This document shows positions 42,616 through 55,604 of a DNA stretch of 64,000 bases, in pieces. The first letter of the stretch is position 1; the number at the start of each line of letters is the position of its first letter. This DNA comes from Glyphotaelius pellucidus (taxonomy: Eukaryota > Arthropoda > Insecta > Trichoptera > Limnephilidae). The translations under genes were made by a program, and so were the position numbers. The notes beneath the pieces are model-generated. The model did no database searches. It saw only the letters and a program-made list of their open reading frames with translations, and was not told where the DNA came from. The stretch is from the NCBI GenBank assembly GCA_936435175.1, contig OW386543.1, forward strand, positions 5,574,286 to 5,638,285, in the 5' to 3' direction.

Positions 42616-44725
42616 TCGTCATTGGAAGTTGCCCCAAGAAAATCGTTACATGTTACATTTAATTATCCAATCTTTTAAAATAAATATCAACTCTACTTTT
42701 GCCGTGTAATATCAACAGTAATGGAGGGTAACAAATGTAAAATCATGCAATGTCCAGCTCCAGAATTTTAAATATTCCTCTGCGTGCAAAGTCGTATTTT
42801 CTCCAAGTATAAAAGTGTGTAAATCAGAAGTAACCTGCCAAGTAAGTACGTTTTCTGTATCTGTAAATAACAAAATTAGATAGTCTAAGAACTTCATAGT
42901 ACAGCGCCCTTGAGGTGATTTCTCACAAAAACGGCGCTCTTCAATTATCCAATTATTATTATTAAAATATATGAACCTTTGTGACCCTTACAACCATGTT
43001 AAGATCGTGAATGTCTTGAATAGATAAAATAATAGCAAAATTAATAACCCTGGTTCAACGGGAGTCTCCGGCAGCCGTAACCGCGCGAGCTCGATGGCCG
43101 GATAATTAAACATAAGAACGGATTATCTTCAAAATGTTGTCCGTCAGGTCCAAACAATACCTCTATTACACTGCGCTTCCGTAATGATAAATTACAACAT
43201 CGCGATGACTCATCGAGAGGAGATAACGGCATCATCAGCGATCCCACCGACACCGAACAACCGAATGCAACAGTCGAGTCACACACAGCGTCACAGTGGT
43301 ACCAGAGGTTCAATCTGTTCAGTCCACGTTCCGCGGTGCGATCAGCCGATCACCGCTATTACCACTAGGTACAACAGCAAGATAGCTTTACTTACAGTTT
43401 CAATAAGCCGATCACCGGCCGACCCAAGGACGTTGGGCCAATCGATCATTGGGACCAAACGCGTATCAATCTAATGAATCTGCCGGATTATGCTCGAGCA
43501 GTCATTACTCAGTCGGAACGTTGCATTGCGTTGCATTTATAAACAGTTTGCTAAAGATGAATATGAATTAGGGAAATACAGGTTCGAGATTGGAGATATT
43601 TATGTAGGAACGATTGCAACACGTGCACCAATGGCGCCAGATCAGTGGCCAGGGCAGAGTACGAGTACCTACCAGATCCAGTACGTCAGTACGCAGAGAG
43701 AATACCGGCAGGCCGCTATAAGGTACAAGGTACAAGCTACACGCTGCACGCTCGCACCATCAAGATAACACTAATTGAAACTAACATTGTTTATAACAAG
43801 CAGCTCACAATGAAGGAAGGAAAGAGCGAGCAAGAGCCACAATACTATACACTACTTCCTCGATTAAATAATTAACAAAACAAAACAAATATTCCAAGAT
43901 TAAACAAGTATACAAGTAAGGAAACGGAATCTTCGTTTGAATAATGATCCAGTGCTATGCAGTTGGAAAATAAGAACATATTGACTTCGCGTAACCTTAC
44001 ACTACTTATATGCACCTGCCCAAATGCAATCTGCCATGCAGAACCAAAACATCCAATATCCGAAGTGGGGCATCCAATGCGATGGTGTTGCAACAACAGC
44101 GTTATCAATAAAAAAGTCTTTATTTTTATGAACTCTATTTAATCCGTTGTCAGCATTTTTTTAAAGAATTCAAGAGAAATAATATTTTATAAAACCGCGT
44201 CCGTCAGCGTACACGAAGAGCACGATTTGACAATTAAAGATACTCTCAGCATTCACCGGTCAATCCTCTCGAATGAATTTATATAGGAATAATAATTCAC
44301 TAAGCCTGGTCAGGAATGCGAGTCGGTCGCGGATTGACACTGACACTGGAGACACTAGGCTGGTCACTGGATGACGCTAATTATTTCACTGAAGGATGTC
44401 GGTTTTCTCATATCTCCTTGGCTAAATAATGCCGGAGGAATGCGCCAGCCAACCAGCCAACCACTGGAAACAAGGGGTAACAACCTAAGTCGCACAATGA
44501 TAGGGAATGCCACATACTGCAGATTGCAGACAGCAGGTGGAACCTGGAATCTAGCCACAGATGCACCGCCGAGAGAACTCAATCGCTTTTCTCATACTTA
44601 ACACGAGATTATTAACCTTTAATGTGCCAAAAAATCCACCCATTTGCTCAACGCGATTGCTTCGATTTTAGAAATTTTAAAGTATAAAAAATGCTCCTAG
44701 CAAACTAAATTTTATTCTATTTTTT
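42616..44725. other. Intron or upstream DNA of the kinase gene, no supported exon
   Basis: A short repeat at about 42899-42945 (AGCGCCCTTGAGGTGATTTCTCAC) is inverted at 57790-57840. ORFs at 43184-43875 (plus) and 43041-43313 (minus) lack recognisable domains. I could not identify the missing first kinase exon here. Confidence 0.5.
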
Positions 44726-45275
44726 AATTTAACGAAAATAACTTTGTGTACACCACTATTTAATTAACAATATCATTCTTTTGATATTAATAAAGATTTA
44801 AAAATTTTACACACTAACACAACGGGTATACAATTAGATAATTTAGAAATTTTAGAAATTAGGAAAAGTGTTAATAGTAAATTAAATATTATAAATAACC
44901 AAACGTTTTTTAAAAATAGCCATCTTTTAATTTTATTTTCGTATTAATACTTATATTTATAATAATTTATTTTGTTATTTAGACTTCCTGTTTTGTTTTA
45001 AAAGATTTTTTATTTTGTAAATGTAATTTTTTACCCATCCTAAAATAATTTTTATATTTTATTTTATATAATTGTTTTTGATGATATTTTAAGTAATTTA
45101 ATCATCTCTCCTTTCCGATATTTTGTCTATGTTCTTATTTGTCTATACTTGTCTGTCTTTTGTTATTTTTTATTAACTTATTATCATCCTGACGAAGAAA
45201 ACATAGTTTTTGAAACATGTCGATATTGTTAATTAAATAGTGGTGTACACAAAGTTATTCGTTTTCATTAAATTA
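44726..45275. mobile_element. 550-bp element with inverted ends and a hammerhead-like core
   Basis: Ends 44726-44774 and 45222-45275 are inverted copies (AACTTTGTGTACACCACTATT...TTAATTAACAATATC). Just inside the right end the plus strand reads CTGACGA (45189-45195), AGAAAAC-ATA-GTTTTT, GAAAC (45212-45216), AT, GTC (45219-45221). Stem II has a different sequence from the 39.67-kb copy but still pairs. The interior is AT-rich without ORF. Confidence 0.75.
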
Positions 45276-45871
45276 ATAATGACGCCACAAACTGAATTTG
45301 CGAAGTTTGAAGAAATAAATTTTATTCGTTTCACGTGAAAATAATGTATCTTAATATTATTCTAGATTATTGTTTCGTCTTTGGCAAATATATTTATTTT
45401 ATCTGTGAAAGAGCGCATCGTAAAATTCTGTGCCAAGTGTCATAATTCAGATTTTCAAAAGTACTGTTTTAATTTATAGGAAAAGCCTCGTATTATAACT
45501 TATTTTTATTGTGAATTTGTAAAGAACGCTTATTTAGCTGGAAAATATATTAAAACACAAGAATATTTTCGTATGTCCTCACTGCTGACAAACTGCTTTG
45601 GCAGTTTAGCGGGTGCTTATAATGAAGAATAAATAAATACACTATATTTTTTAATAAGAAATAAAGAAAAAGCATATTCTGAATATTATTATGTATATAA
45701 CATTTTTTTATAAATACATATATAAAATACAAACACGGGTGACTGGACAACTCAACACAGTGGCCTACACACCTTTAAAAAGTTATATAAAGTCATGAAA
45801 AGTGATGAAAAAAAACTAGGTTAAATAGGTTAGATTATGGGCTATTTTTCATATCTTTTAGGATGGGTTTT
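45276..45871. other. AT-rich, no gene seen
   Basis: No supported feature. Confidence 0.6.
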
Positions 45872-46035
45872 CAAAAAATTTGAACAATTCATCACATATT
45901 TTAAGTTAATTTCGACAGAACTGTAATAACAGAACTTGAATAGAACTTACATAAAACGTGAAAATTAATTTCAAATTAATGAATTTTCAAATTTTTTGAA
46001 CAATTCATTAAATATTTGAAATTAATTTCCCGTCA
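45872..46035. mobile_element. Fold-back element, relative of 2036-2225
   Basis: TTTGAACAATTCAT occurs at about 45889 and again at 46001. AAGTTAATTTC and GAAAATTAATTTC lie in between with GAACTTGAATAGAAC, as in the 2.1-kb copy. Inverted arms are imperfect. Confidence 0.45.
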
Positions 46036-49000
46036 CTTTTCAAAGATGTGTTGAAGCGCTACTGTACTGAGTTGTCGTGGAACCATAAAAAATACATTAT
46101 CTGGTAAGATGGTAAAATGAAAATAAACATTCTTTTTGCAAAAAACAAGTAAGTTATTGCGAAAATATTATCAGCCGGCGTACGCGAGCGATTGGAATTT
46201 TACCCCTGGCACTCTAAGGAGTACTAGACCAGGCCGCGGGAGGATGGCATTTCAAGGGTCAATAAAAAATACGGCAAATTCAAAGTGAAACAAAGTGTAA
46301 AAATGCGGAACTAACGAAATACCCGCCATTACAACCACCTAATCCAACAACTCACGATTCCACTTCGAAATAAGCTATCGTCAAAAACGGGATTTTGCAA
46401 TTTATTAGCACTCTATTGAAGAGCTAATGGGCCGTTTGATACACTGGATACGAGTTCGGAGGCCGGTGGCACTACCGATCAAAAGAGGCGGCATATTTGT
46501 CAAACGGTTATAAAGATCAATCTAATAATCATTAAGAGAAGCTGTGCAGCGTATATATACCACTCGGGCCACAGGACAGAAGAAACAACGACAGTCGGAC
46601 AGAACGAAATCAGTTCTGTGGAAGAAGAGACCGTAGCGAGCAATGGCTCCAGTGCCGGTGGTAGTGGTAGTGGTGGTGGATGGAGTGTGAACCAAGCTCC
46701 CGCTAGAGCAAGGTCGGTGACCGCCACACGGGCGAGAACCATATGGTGCCCAATTGCGGGACTAATTACACATTGTACGGTCGAATCGGGTTTCACACAT
46801 AGCCCTACGAATTGTTAATAATGTGGGGAATTATTCGATGTCCAGCTATACACAACATACTGACAATACCAGCAACATAGGTATTATGTCAAATTGTCAC
46901 CTGGACGCGTTGAAACAATGGCCAATAGTGTTTAGGATTTAGGTGTTAATATTATGTTTTGCTCTTAATAACAACAGTATATACCTACATCGAACGTGTT
47001 TGAACGAGTCCAATTAAAATAGAGCAAATTTAACGCTAAAGAAGCCAAATTTACAACCAGTTTTATCAAAGATATAATAAGATAATAGCTTTATTCATTT
47101 GCAAGGAAAAACAATCGAGATAACAAACATAAAATAATTGATGACATTCCTCAGTTTGTTCATTTATCCACTTCGATATCTTATCGAAGATATTATAACT
47201 TAATGGAAATGCGCATATTATTTAAATAATGAGAACGCGCTACATAATATTAAAAACGTTGTACATAGTCATTGCACTCGTATTATTCATGATACTCGCG
47301 TCACATCTATCACCAACAAATGACAGTTGAGTGTCTAAAAGGTGACACCTGAAAGAGCACTTCGAGAATCGATGTTAAGTAATTGATTGGCGAAGAACAG
47401 GCGATAAATCCCGCTAATGCTGATGGCGTGTGAGCACAGTCGTGACCGAACAGATATCGGATAGCGCGAGGATTTCAAACACTGCATTTGGCAATCCACG
47501 ACCACTTTGTTTGATAAAGCTCTGGAAACTTTTAACAAAACAACCACTGAAAGCCGTGACATTCAGGCACAATGGCTATTCAGATGTAAGGCGGTGAAAG
47601 ATAGACTAACCACTACACTAACCATGCCGAGGAAAGAGTGTAAAGACAGTTCAAATCGGATGGTCATCAAGCGGAACATTAACACGAAACGTATTCAATT
47701 CAATTTCCAACACGCTATAAAACTGAATGCTCACGACACGAAGACCAAAACAGTCCAAAATTATACCTGGGTTTTTGCAGTAGATGTGTTAACGCTTGCA
47801 ACCTCGAACAAGATACTTGTTGAGATGATCATTAAACAATATAAAGAACAGTGAAAGGATACCACACACATCTTCGATACATCATTAGGGACGGCCATCG
47901 ACGTCCATGGCTTTACGGCTATCATTCGTGGTGACAAGGCGAATTTACACTTCGGTTCCGGCAATTTACCCGCACACAGCACAGTGTGAAATCACAATTG
48001 AATCTTGTACAAAAGATGCCCGGGTCACAACCTGCAGTTACAACGGGCGGTGTGTTTATAATTAAATGTCACAATATAATGCCGAATCAAATTGAGAATG
48101 TGGAAAACTTATTTTGTTACAAACGGGACGTTACGTGTAAGTACTCTGTTCCGATGATCTTGGTTTTTTTGCAATTAAAATGTAGATTTTTCTCTCATTA
48201 GATTGAGGAGTAAGAGGGCGCGGAATTGCTTCAGAACTGCTGGACGCCGTCAGCCTTTAACGCGTGTTTGCTACTCCAGCTGATTGACAGATTGCATGGT
48301 GCTCCTGGCGTGCATTCGGTTTATCCCTTCCCACGACACGAAGAAGATAAATGCGCAATTTGATCCATGGCTTGAGACGATGGTGATTTATATTATGTAA
48401 TGAGAACGTAACGTCATAAAACAACGCTATTAGCGACGGAATGAAAAACGATCAGCATCATATTTTTTATGACGAACAAGTCTTTATGACTATAAATGCT
48501 TCCGTGAAAGGCGATGGGTAATTTAAAAAAAAAACTACGATGACGCGTTGAAAAACACTAACATTAAATGAAAGAGTGACCCTTCGTTATCTCTGAATAA
48601 AAAATTTCAAGTATACCATCAAAGACCTCACAATATTACATCAACTCTGAGGGTATAAATGGTAATTTGAGAGAATGGAATAATCGTTTTGCATACATTG
48701 ATACATTCGCACATATGGCGAAGACCCTCACGCGGGCATTTAATCCAGAAGCAGAAGACAGTGAAAGGGATGATGGTGCCAGTGTGGCGGGACTTTCTCC
48801 CGCCGCGGGCCCGCGCTGACCCTGAGCGGATCTCGGCGGATCTCCTCCCCCAGATACTGCAGTCTTATATATCTTGTGTGGTACATCACTTTGTCTTGCG
48901 CCAGCCCAAACGGTGCATTACCCATTACGAAAGCTTCCACTGCATTATTCATCCGTTCGATCAATCAGTGAAAAGATAAATAATGAGGCGGGTTTATATT

Positions 49001-51263
49001 TAGCAGACGAATCCTCTTACTTTGTCAATCAGGTTTTATTCCAAACCAGTCGACACGAGGAAAGTGTGATATTTATGCACCTGTACAATTATTATTCTGG
49101 TAGGGTGACGTAAAACTGCATCGCAATCTCCCGAGACATTTATCGAAACTTTCGTAAGATCAAATATGTTAAGAAAAAATACTGGCGGAGAATCAATAAC
49201 AAAACAAAATTCCGCAGAGTTCGTTGAAAGCAATGATTGAAAAGCGAAAGTCAGAGGTGCTTTGTGGAGGTAGGTAAGCGTAATAAAACAGACAATGCGC
49301 TGCCTATTCCAAACGGAGATGTCGGACGCCCTCGCGGTTCTGTGAACGTGTGATTATGTTATAATATATTAATAATAAGGCAACGATTGTCATTTTCGAA
49401 AAATACCGTAAACAGACGATGACGCAACGCCGAGAGCTGACCTGCAAGGCTGTATGCCAGACAGCCCCAGACGTAATACCACTATGACAACATCAATCAG
49501 TGATATATTTAGTAAATATTTAGAAAGTATCTGTCCGATCGGCTACCGTTGGAATGCTGTACTGCGTCTGCGAGACGATGGTGATGATCGGTGTGAGATG
49601 TGATGGCAGCAGGATATTTGGTTTACTAACAGCGAACTGAACGAGGAACGGGCCATAAGAGAAGACAATCAACGCTCTGGTGACATTTGCCATTTTTATA
49701 GAGGCGCCACATTAATATGTGCGACATTTATATTGCAGATAAAAATAAATGTTGAATTAATTTAGTAAACGTTAAATGCAGGATAAATGATTATATAAAT
49801 AAAATAAAGTTGTCAATTTAAAGAATGCACTATTATTTGTGCGCATTCTTTACACAATTATTAATTTAATGACAAGTATGCCCATAATATTAATACGTCT
49901 GGTTCAAACCGGTAAAATGTTTTAATATCAATAAAATGGTGAAGAAAAACTAAATTAAATAGTAGTTTTTTTTCTTGTACAATACTGAGCACGGAATAAG
50001 TGCATTATTATTTGTTCGAGTTCGAATAAATTTATTACTATGTGTTTTTTCTGACCGACAACAAAACAAATTAAAGCGTCGATCGATCTCAGAAAAATAT
50101 TATTACATCTCAGAGTATTTAAAATGTTTCCTGTCGATGAGATGATGCTGTTTTAATCGGTCTTTCATGTTTTGACACGCGACTGACAGTTGGTATGTGC
50201 TTGACATTTGGCCATTGCCAATCGCTGGACCCCCTCTGGCTCGGGGCTTGCGTCACCAGTCACCAGTGACTAGATGCACATCTCTCACGACCCCGTGTGT
50301 GCGGTGTGCAGTGTGTATTGTGCATTGTGCCCTTACCTTCGACTCCAGCGAAGGCTGTCCCTGCTCAGTGCTCGACTACTCGTACTCTCACTGCACCAGA
50401 GTGCCAGCTTAAAGCACTTAAGCACTTGCTCCTTGGTGTTATAGCCATTGTGGTATGTTCTACTAGTTACATTAAAATGCCGATATCTTTAATTGGCGAA
50501 CCTACGAGTGGCCTTTGCTTGAGCCACAGTTAACACTCGATAAAATTAATAATCACGAGCCTTCGAAGTTGACACCTCTTATGAGTATAATGTTCGTTTA
50601 CCAACTTATAAAAGGAAATTTTAAAATAATAAAAGTACCTACATATTCAAGATTTGAATAAATTAATGAATATATGTAATGTAAAATAATCGATTTACCA
50701 AATAAGATTCAGAAAAACATAAATAAAAAGCAAACCAATAAAGCTGTAACATAATGCGAGAACATTGAACTCAAATTATTTACAACACAAGAGCATACAT
50801 TTTATAAATGCTCGCTAAACGCAGGCTTTTTACAAAACTTTAAAACTACATTAAGTGTGTTTAGAAGAACAATATTATTAAACAGTAATAAATTATTACG
50901 TTTCCTCAATTTAAAACGGCACGATTATAAAATAATTGAAAAAATACTAAGTAAAAAATGAGCATTGTATAGAATTTACGAAATCCGCATTCAATGACCG
51001 TTACCGAGATTAAGACCAGTCGATAGATCGAATTGTCAGAAAGGATTGATTGTAATTATAAAATGTTTCGGTACCTTTAGAGACTGTTTGGTAATGGCGA
51101 GACGGGCTATTGACGACCTGTCGACACCATTCCAACATTTCTAACACTTCCAACCACTCGACCTATCCAATGATCTAACCGAGGAACTTACTTAACAGAC
51201 GATAGATTTCTCCATCAGCACGCCGCAGAGCAGCTTTAAAGAAAACATTAAATTCAATTCAAT
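46036..51263. other. Gene-poor stretch with possible promoter-like patches
   Basis: No exon could be supported. Points noted: GTATATATACC at about 46550 followed by a GC-richer stretch with a glycine/serine-coding frame (46618-46818, plus); a GC-rich block at 48770-48860 with TATATAAG on its minus-strand 5' side (about 48868-48875); and a minus-strand GAAG|GTAAGG donor-like site at about 50336 after a non-coding-looking exon. The 115-codon plus frame at 47507-47854 has no recognisable motif. Confidence 0.4.
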
Positions 51264-51600
51264 TTGGGAGGCGGGTATGGGTACCGCCGCCCCGGGAACC
51301 TTTATTGGATAACCAACACCTCTGCCATAGGTCACCCCAAGTGGTTCGCTACGTTTGGTGATTTAGCAGGGGCGCCCGGGTTCATGGGGTGAGGTTTGTC
51401 TAGGTCTTGGAGGCGGACGATCAGGCCACACTGAACCCCAGATTCCTACCCACCCCTTAAACCCTTTTTCTTCCTAGAACTCTCCTCCCTTTCCTTTAGA
51501 AAAACCCTCCACACAGCATCCCCAAAGATGACATAGGCCCTGAGGGAAACTATTTTCCTCAGGGCCTCCTGTGTGGAGTTCATGTAAAAAAGAAATAAAA
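51264..51600 (-). repeat. Dispersed modular repeat, minus orientation, copy 1 of a close pair
   Basis: Starts GGGAGGCGGGTATGGGTACC and ends CCTCCTGTGTGGAGTTCATG with an A-run. Very similar along its length to 52136-52490. Near its end CCCTGAGGGAAA...TTTTCCTCAGGG forms a hairpin nested inside CTCCACACAG/CTGTGTGGAG. Confidence 0.85.
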
Positions 51601-52135
51601 ACACATCGTCAGATTATTAGGAAAATATCTGAGACCCACCCCTGCCAACAATGATTATTCTTGTCCAATGCAGGTATCTAAATGTGGAGTGTTACATTTA
51701 GCAATCGGTCAGGAACTATTACGCGAACGTTATGTCAGAATAGATCTAGTTGGATCATCTGCTTCCCTTTAGCAAAATCCTGCCGCATGCCATCTCTGTG
51801 CCACTAATGCTAACAGCGCTAACCAAACCCGTTTCACTTCCGATCCAGGAAATGTTTCTATACAATAGCCAAAAGCGACCTACAGAACTACACAACGCAT
51901 TATAATCTGCAATTCATCTAGGATAAAATACATTAATACGTCAGACTTCAATCGATGCAGATATAGTATAACTAAATACTCTATTGGAGCTATTTGCAGC
52001 GTGAGAATACAAGTAAATAAAGTCAGTGTTACAACTCCGAACCCTTGCACACTACATAACCCGCGACATATTTATATGCATATACCAGTTGTTCCTTGTT
52101 TAACGCACGTGAATAGCTAAACTAAACAGTTTTTC
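51601..52135. other. Spacer between the two repeat copies, no gene seen
   Basis: Unique-looking sequence without features. Confidence 0.6.
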
Positions 52136-52490
52136 AATTTGGAAGGCGGGAATGGGTACCGCTGCCCCGGGAACCTTTATTGGATAACCAACACCTGCCA
52201 TAGGTCACCCCAAGTGGTTCGCTGCATTTGGGGATTTAGCAGGGGTGCCCGGGTTCATAGGGTGAAGTTTGTCTAGGTCTTGGAGGTGGATGACCAAGAC
52301 ACACCGAAACCCAGATTCCTACCCAACCCTTAAACCCTTTTCCTTCCCAGAACTCTCCTCTCCTTCCTTTCCTTAAAAAAAAAACCCCTCCACACAGCAT
52401 CCCCAAAGATGACATAGGCCCTGAGGGAAATTATTTTCCTTAGGGCCTCCTGTGTGGAGCTCATGTAAAAAAAAAAAAACGTAAAAGGTA
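52136..52490 (-). repeat. Dispersed modular repeat, copy 2 of the close pair
   Basis: GGAAGGCGGGAATGGGTACC to CCTCCTGTGTGGAGCTCATG followed by a 12-A run. The A-run always lies at this end, so on the plus strand it behaves like a 3' tail. Confidence 0.85.
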
Positions 52491-54783
52491 AAACGTTTAA
52501 GGTAAAACGATTTGAACGCCTTGGAGATGGCATTTCACAAAGCGCGGCGCTAAAAAAATAGCCAAAATATTGTAAACATTTTCCTTTGAATAGTTTATTT
52601 TAAAATGTACAAATTGTACATTTTGAAATATGGTCTTCAAAACAAAATGTTTAGAAATCATTACATATAGTTAAAGCCACAAATATTTTTTTATTACTTA
52701 CGTTTTAGGACAGCTTCAACTATATTGTGTTGCAAAAGCAAATGGTTTTAGAAAAGTCACCAGCATCCACAGAAACAATCCTACAGTAAATTCTAAAGTC
52801 GCTCGGAGTCTAATGATCACCGGCGCCAATTCAACAAGATCCCGAAACATCCCAGCGAACTAAATACACGAGTTAGCGCACATTCCTTCACGGATCGGAC
52901 GCACTATTTTCGTTGAGGATCCGACGCCTATTTTCACCAGACAACTACACACATAAATCTTATCCAGAGGGAAGAATGTGGGTGACACCGGTAGACGAAT
53001 AATTATTGCACGATGATAATTTAAGCGCCAGCCTATGGCACTGTCAAATGGACAACTAAATGAGCCGCGACACGTATTTACTTAAATGCAAGGGTCTTGG
53101 TCTTCTACGTTTCGTAATTGGACCAATATATATTTGTTTGCCTACTCGGAGAAAAATAAATGATAGGATAGTGTGAATTCAAACTTATACCAAGTACTCT
53201 TTCAGAAGAAAAGAAGCGAGGGAGAGAGATCACAGCTTCAGCACGAAGGGAGCTTTCAAATCCTAACCATCGAAATAAGGAACATCGAAAAATGTTGAAC
53301 AAATAGAGGTCTATAATTTGGACACGCACTGATCCATGCACGGATCTGTTTTCGGGAAAGATGGCTCCTGTTCAGTCTCCAGTCTCCAGTTCGCCGCCGG
53401 GAAGCAAAAAAGGGCCTTGCAGATACCTACCGATGGCGGAAAAGAAGGTGACCGATCGAGTGAATAAAGTGAGTAAAGAAATACTCGATGGCGGGGCCAG
53501 TGCTCCTCTAGGGTAGGGGGGGAGGAGGAGGGCAAGGGAAACCTGATCGGAGAAAGGTGCATTGTCCTCCACTCTGCAGGGATCAGGTGACCAAATGATT
53601 CGATACACCAACAAATAAAACGAACGATTATAGCAGGAACGCCAACAAATTGGAATGGAATTTCTAACAAATGCTAATTATACTATCCAGTTATTATCAG
53701 CGCCAGAATACTTTCAAAAGTGTATGTTTTTGGAAGTATCTTTTTCAACAACCAAGTGATGTGGATGCAACAAACACAGATGACATTTTAACCAGCAGGT
53801 GAGACAAAAACAAACTTATGCTCGGTAATAAACCAAACTCTTTTTTAAGGCAGATATCTCAGCGCTGTCGCAACATGAGATAGTGATGCGGAGGACAGCT
53901 GGTCACCTGAGCAGCGCGGTGTAGAGGAAGCGATCGGTTGTTTATGAGGCGGGTGCGTGGCTGAGGGGGGGGAGGGGGTGAAGGACGCGCGGCCCGCTGC
54001 AAGGTCGCTAGGGCCGATGCCCCCCATCCTCCCTCCCCCGGCTCCACCACACACCTCCCACCGACGCTCGTGATCCCCTCGGGCTCCGAGGCTCCGAGAG
54101 GACCTGCCCTCCGAAGGGCACACAACCCGTCTGCTATTTTCGGCAGATGTCTTCGGGTATTTTCGGAAAAAAATATGCAGAAGGGATGTCTGCAAGCTGC
54201 AGTATGAATAAATTATTACAATTTGAGAATGGAAGCAAAAGGACCAAGATGCGCTCGCCAAATTTTAAACTAAAAAAAGGGTTAAGAAATTAAGAAATGA
54301 TTGGTGTTGAAATCGATCGATTTTAAGAGTATCGAAAATATTTGAAGCGTTACGTAACGACATTAAACAATAACAAATTATCTAACCCTGTTAGATATCT
54401 AACAGATTGTTATGTGTTCAAAATGTATTTCAGCGTTCCGTCAGATAAATCTACATCCGTCTGAAGAGTTGGGAACTTTAATGCACACCATTAATCAAGT
54501 TAGTCCCGACAGTTGCACAATTTACATGTGTTTATGATGGAGAAATATGTCATTAATCTTTGACATGCGTGCTTGTTCGGATTTTCTTATCACGTTTAAT
54601 ATTCAATAAGGCGAAACAAGAAATAGTGATTCACTCGATGGAATTGAATCATAATGGAAAAATAAATAAACAATACGATGGGAGTTTTCGTAATTGTACA
54701 AAAAAACTTATATTTTGATTTGAAACTCGCGTGATAAATACTTGGGTAAAACTTAAGAGAAGACATCGCCACCTTTCGTCACC
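52491..54783. other. Intergenic/intronic DNA with two GC-rich patches
   Basis: 53340-53560 is GC-rich; on the plus strand ATG 53359 opens a 51-codon frame (MAPVQSPVSSSPPGSKKG...) ending at 53514 that might be a small exon. 53880-54130 is also GC-rich, and the minus strand has CTCAG|GTGACC at about 53905. Neither has a recognisable domain. Confidence 0.3.
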
Positions 54784-55022
54784 TTAGTTCTTAATTGTCC
54801 AAACGGCCATTAGAAAATTTTACAGGAGGAGAAGGTTTTCTTTCATCATTTCAATGAAACATTATAGGTGTTTAAGATAAAACTATTTTCGTAAAGGTAA
54901 AGGTCTCATTAGTTAAAATAATTCTTAGTAAGTGATTAACTATCATTTTTATACTTTATTTTTAATTGTAAAGTGGAGATTGAACAAAAACTAAAATGGT
55001 CGTTTGGACAATTAAGAACTAA
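54784..55022. mobile_element. 240-bp MITE-like fold-back element
   Basis: TTAGTTCTTAATTGTCCAAA (54784) is inverted at 55003-55022, with the pairing extending through ACG(G/A)CCATT. No ORF; the target duplication is not clear. Confidence 0.75.
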
Positions 55023-55604
55023 CGCTTTATCGAGGGGTTTGTCCGAGGCCCACATTTTAATCAATTCCCACGAATTCCTAACAATTACATAGATGCACGT
55101 AGGATGTAAGTTATTTATATATAATTAAGATTTATAAAACATTATCTTCTCATTACAATATTTAACGTGGAAAAGGTTTGAAAATTTTGTAAAACATCTT
55201 TCAACCATGACTTTAGCAGTAAGCAGCTGATTTGATGAGGTATTCGGTATAAAATACCAGAGATTTTAGTAATATGTTCATCAGAACGTATGGGAAAAAA
55301 TCCATTTTCTAGGTCTGCTAGGGCAAATTCGACCGGGGTTTTTTTTTACACTATTCTGACTTTATTGAAATGAAAACTTTTTTAGTACCGTTGTGATTTG
55401 AAACTCGATGAAACGAAAAATAGCGACTCTAAAAAGAGACAAACACATACATCGATAGGATTTAGCCTGCGAGAGAATAAGATCGTATAATCGGTCTCCT
55501 CTTTGTGCGGCGCTGCGTAGTCTCCCCACTCTTGTCTACTTAAGTTTTCTGAAGGTTTTACTTCTATCACGTGTGAATTGCACACTCTATTTTTTTTAGA
55601 GTTT
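55023..55604. other. No gene seen
   Basis: AT-rich, with no supported feature. Confidence 0.6.

Noticed and set aside
43184..43875. Overlapping plus-strand frames upstream of the kinase
   Set aside because: No domain similarity recognised, frames overlap out of phase, low-complexity GTAC repeats.
47507..47854. 115-codon plus-strand frame as a gene
   Set aside because: No recognisable motif, no splice or polyadenylation context, composition like surrounding non-coding DNA.
53845..54261. 138-codon minus-strand frame in a GC-rich patch
   Set aside because: Gly/Arg/Pro/Ser bias expected from GC-rich DNA; a second minus-strand frame is equally open.
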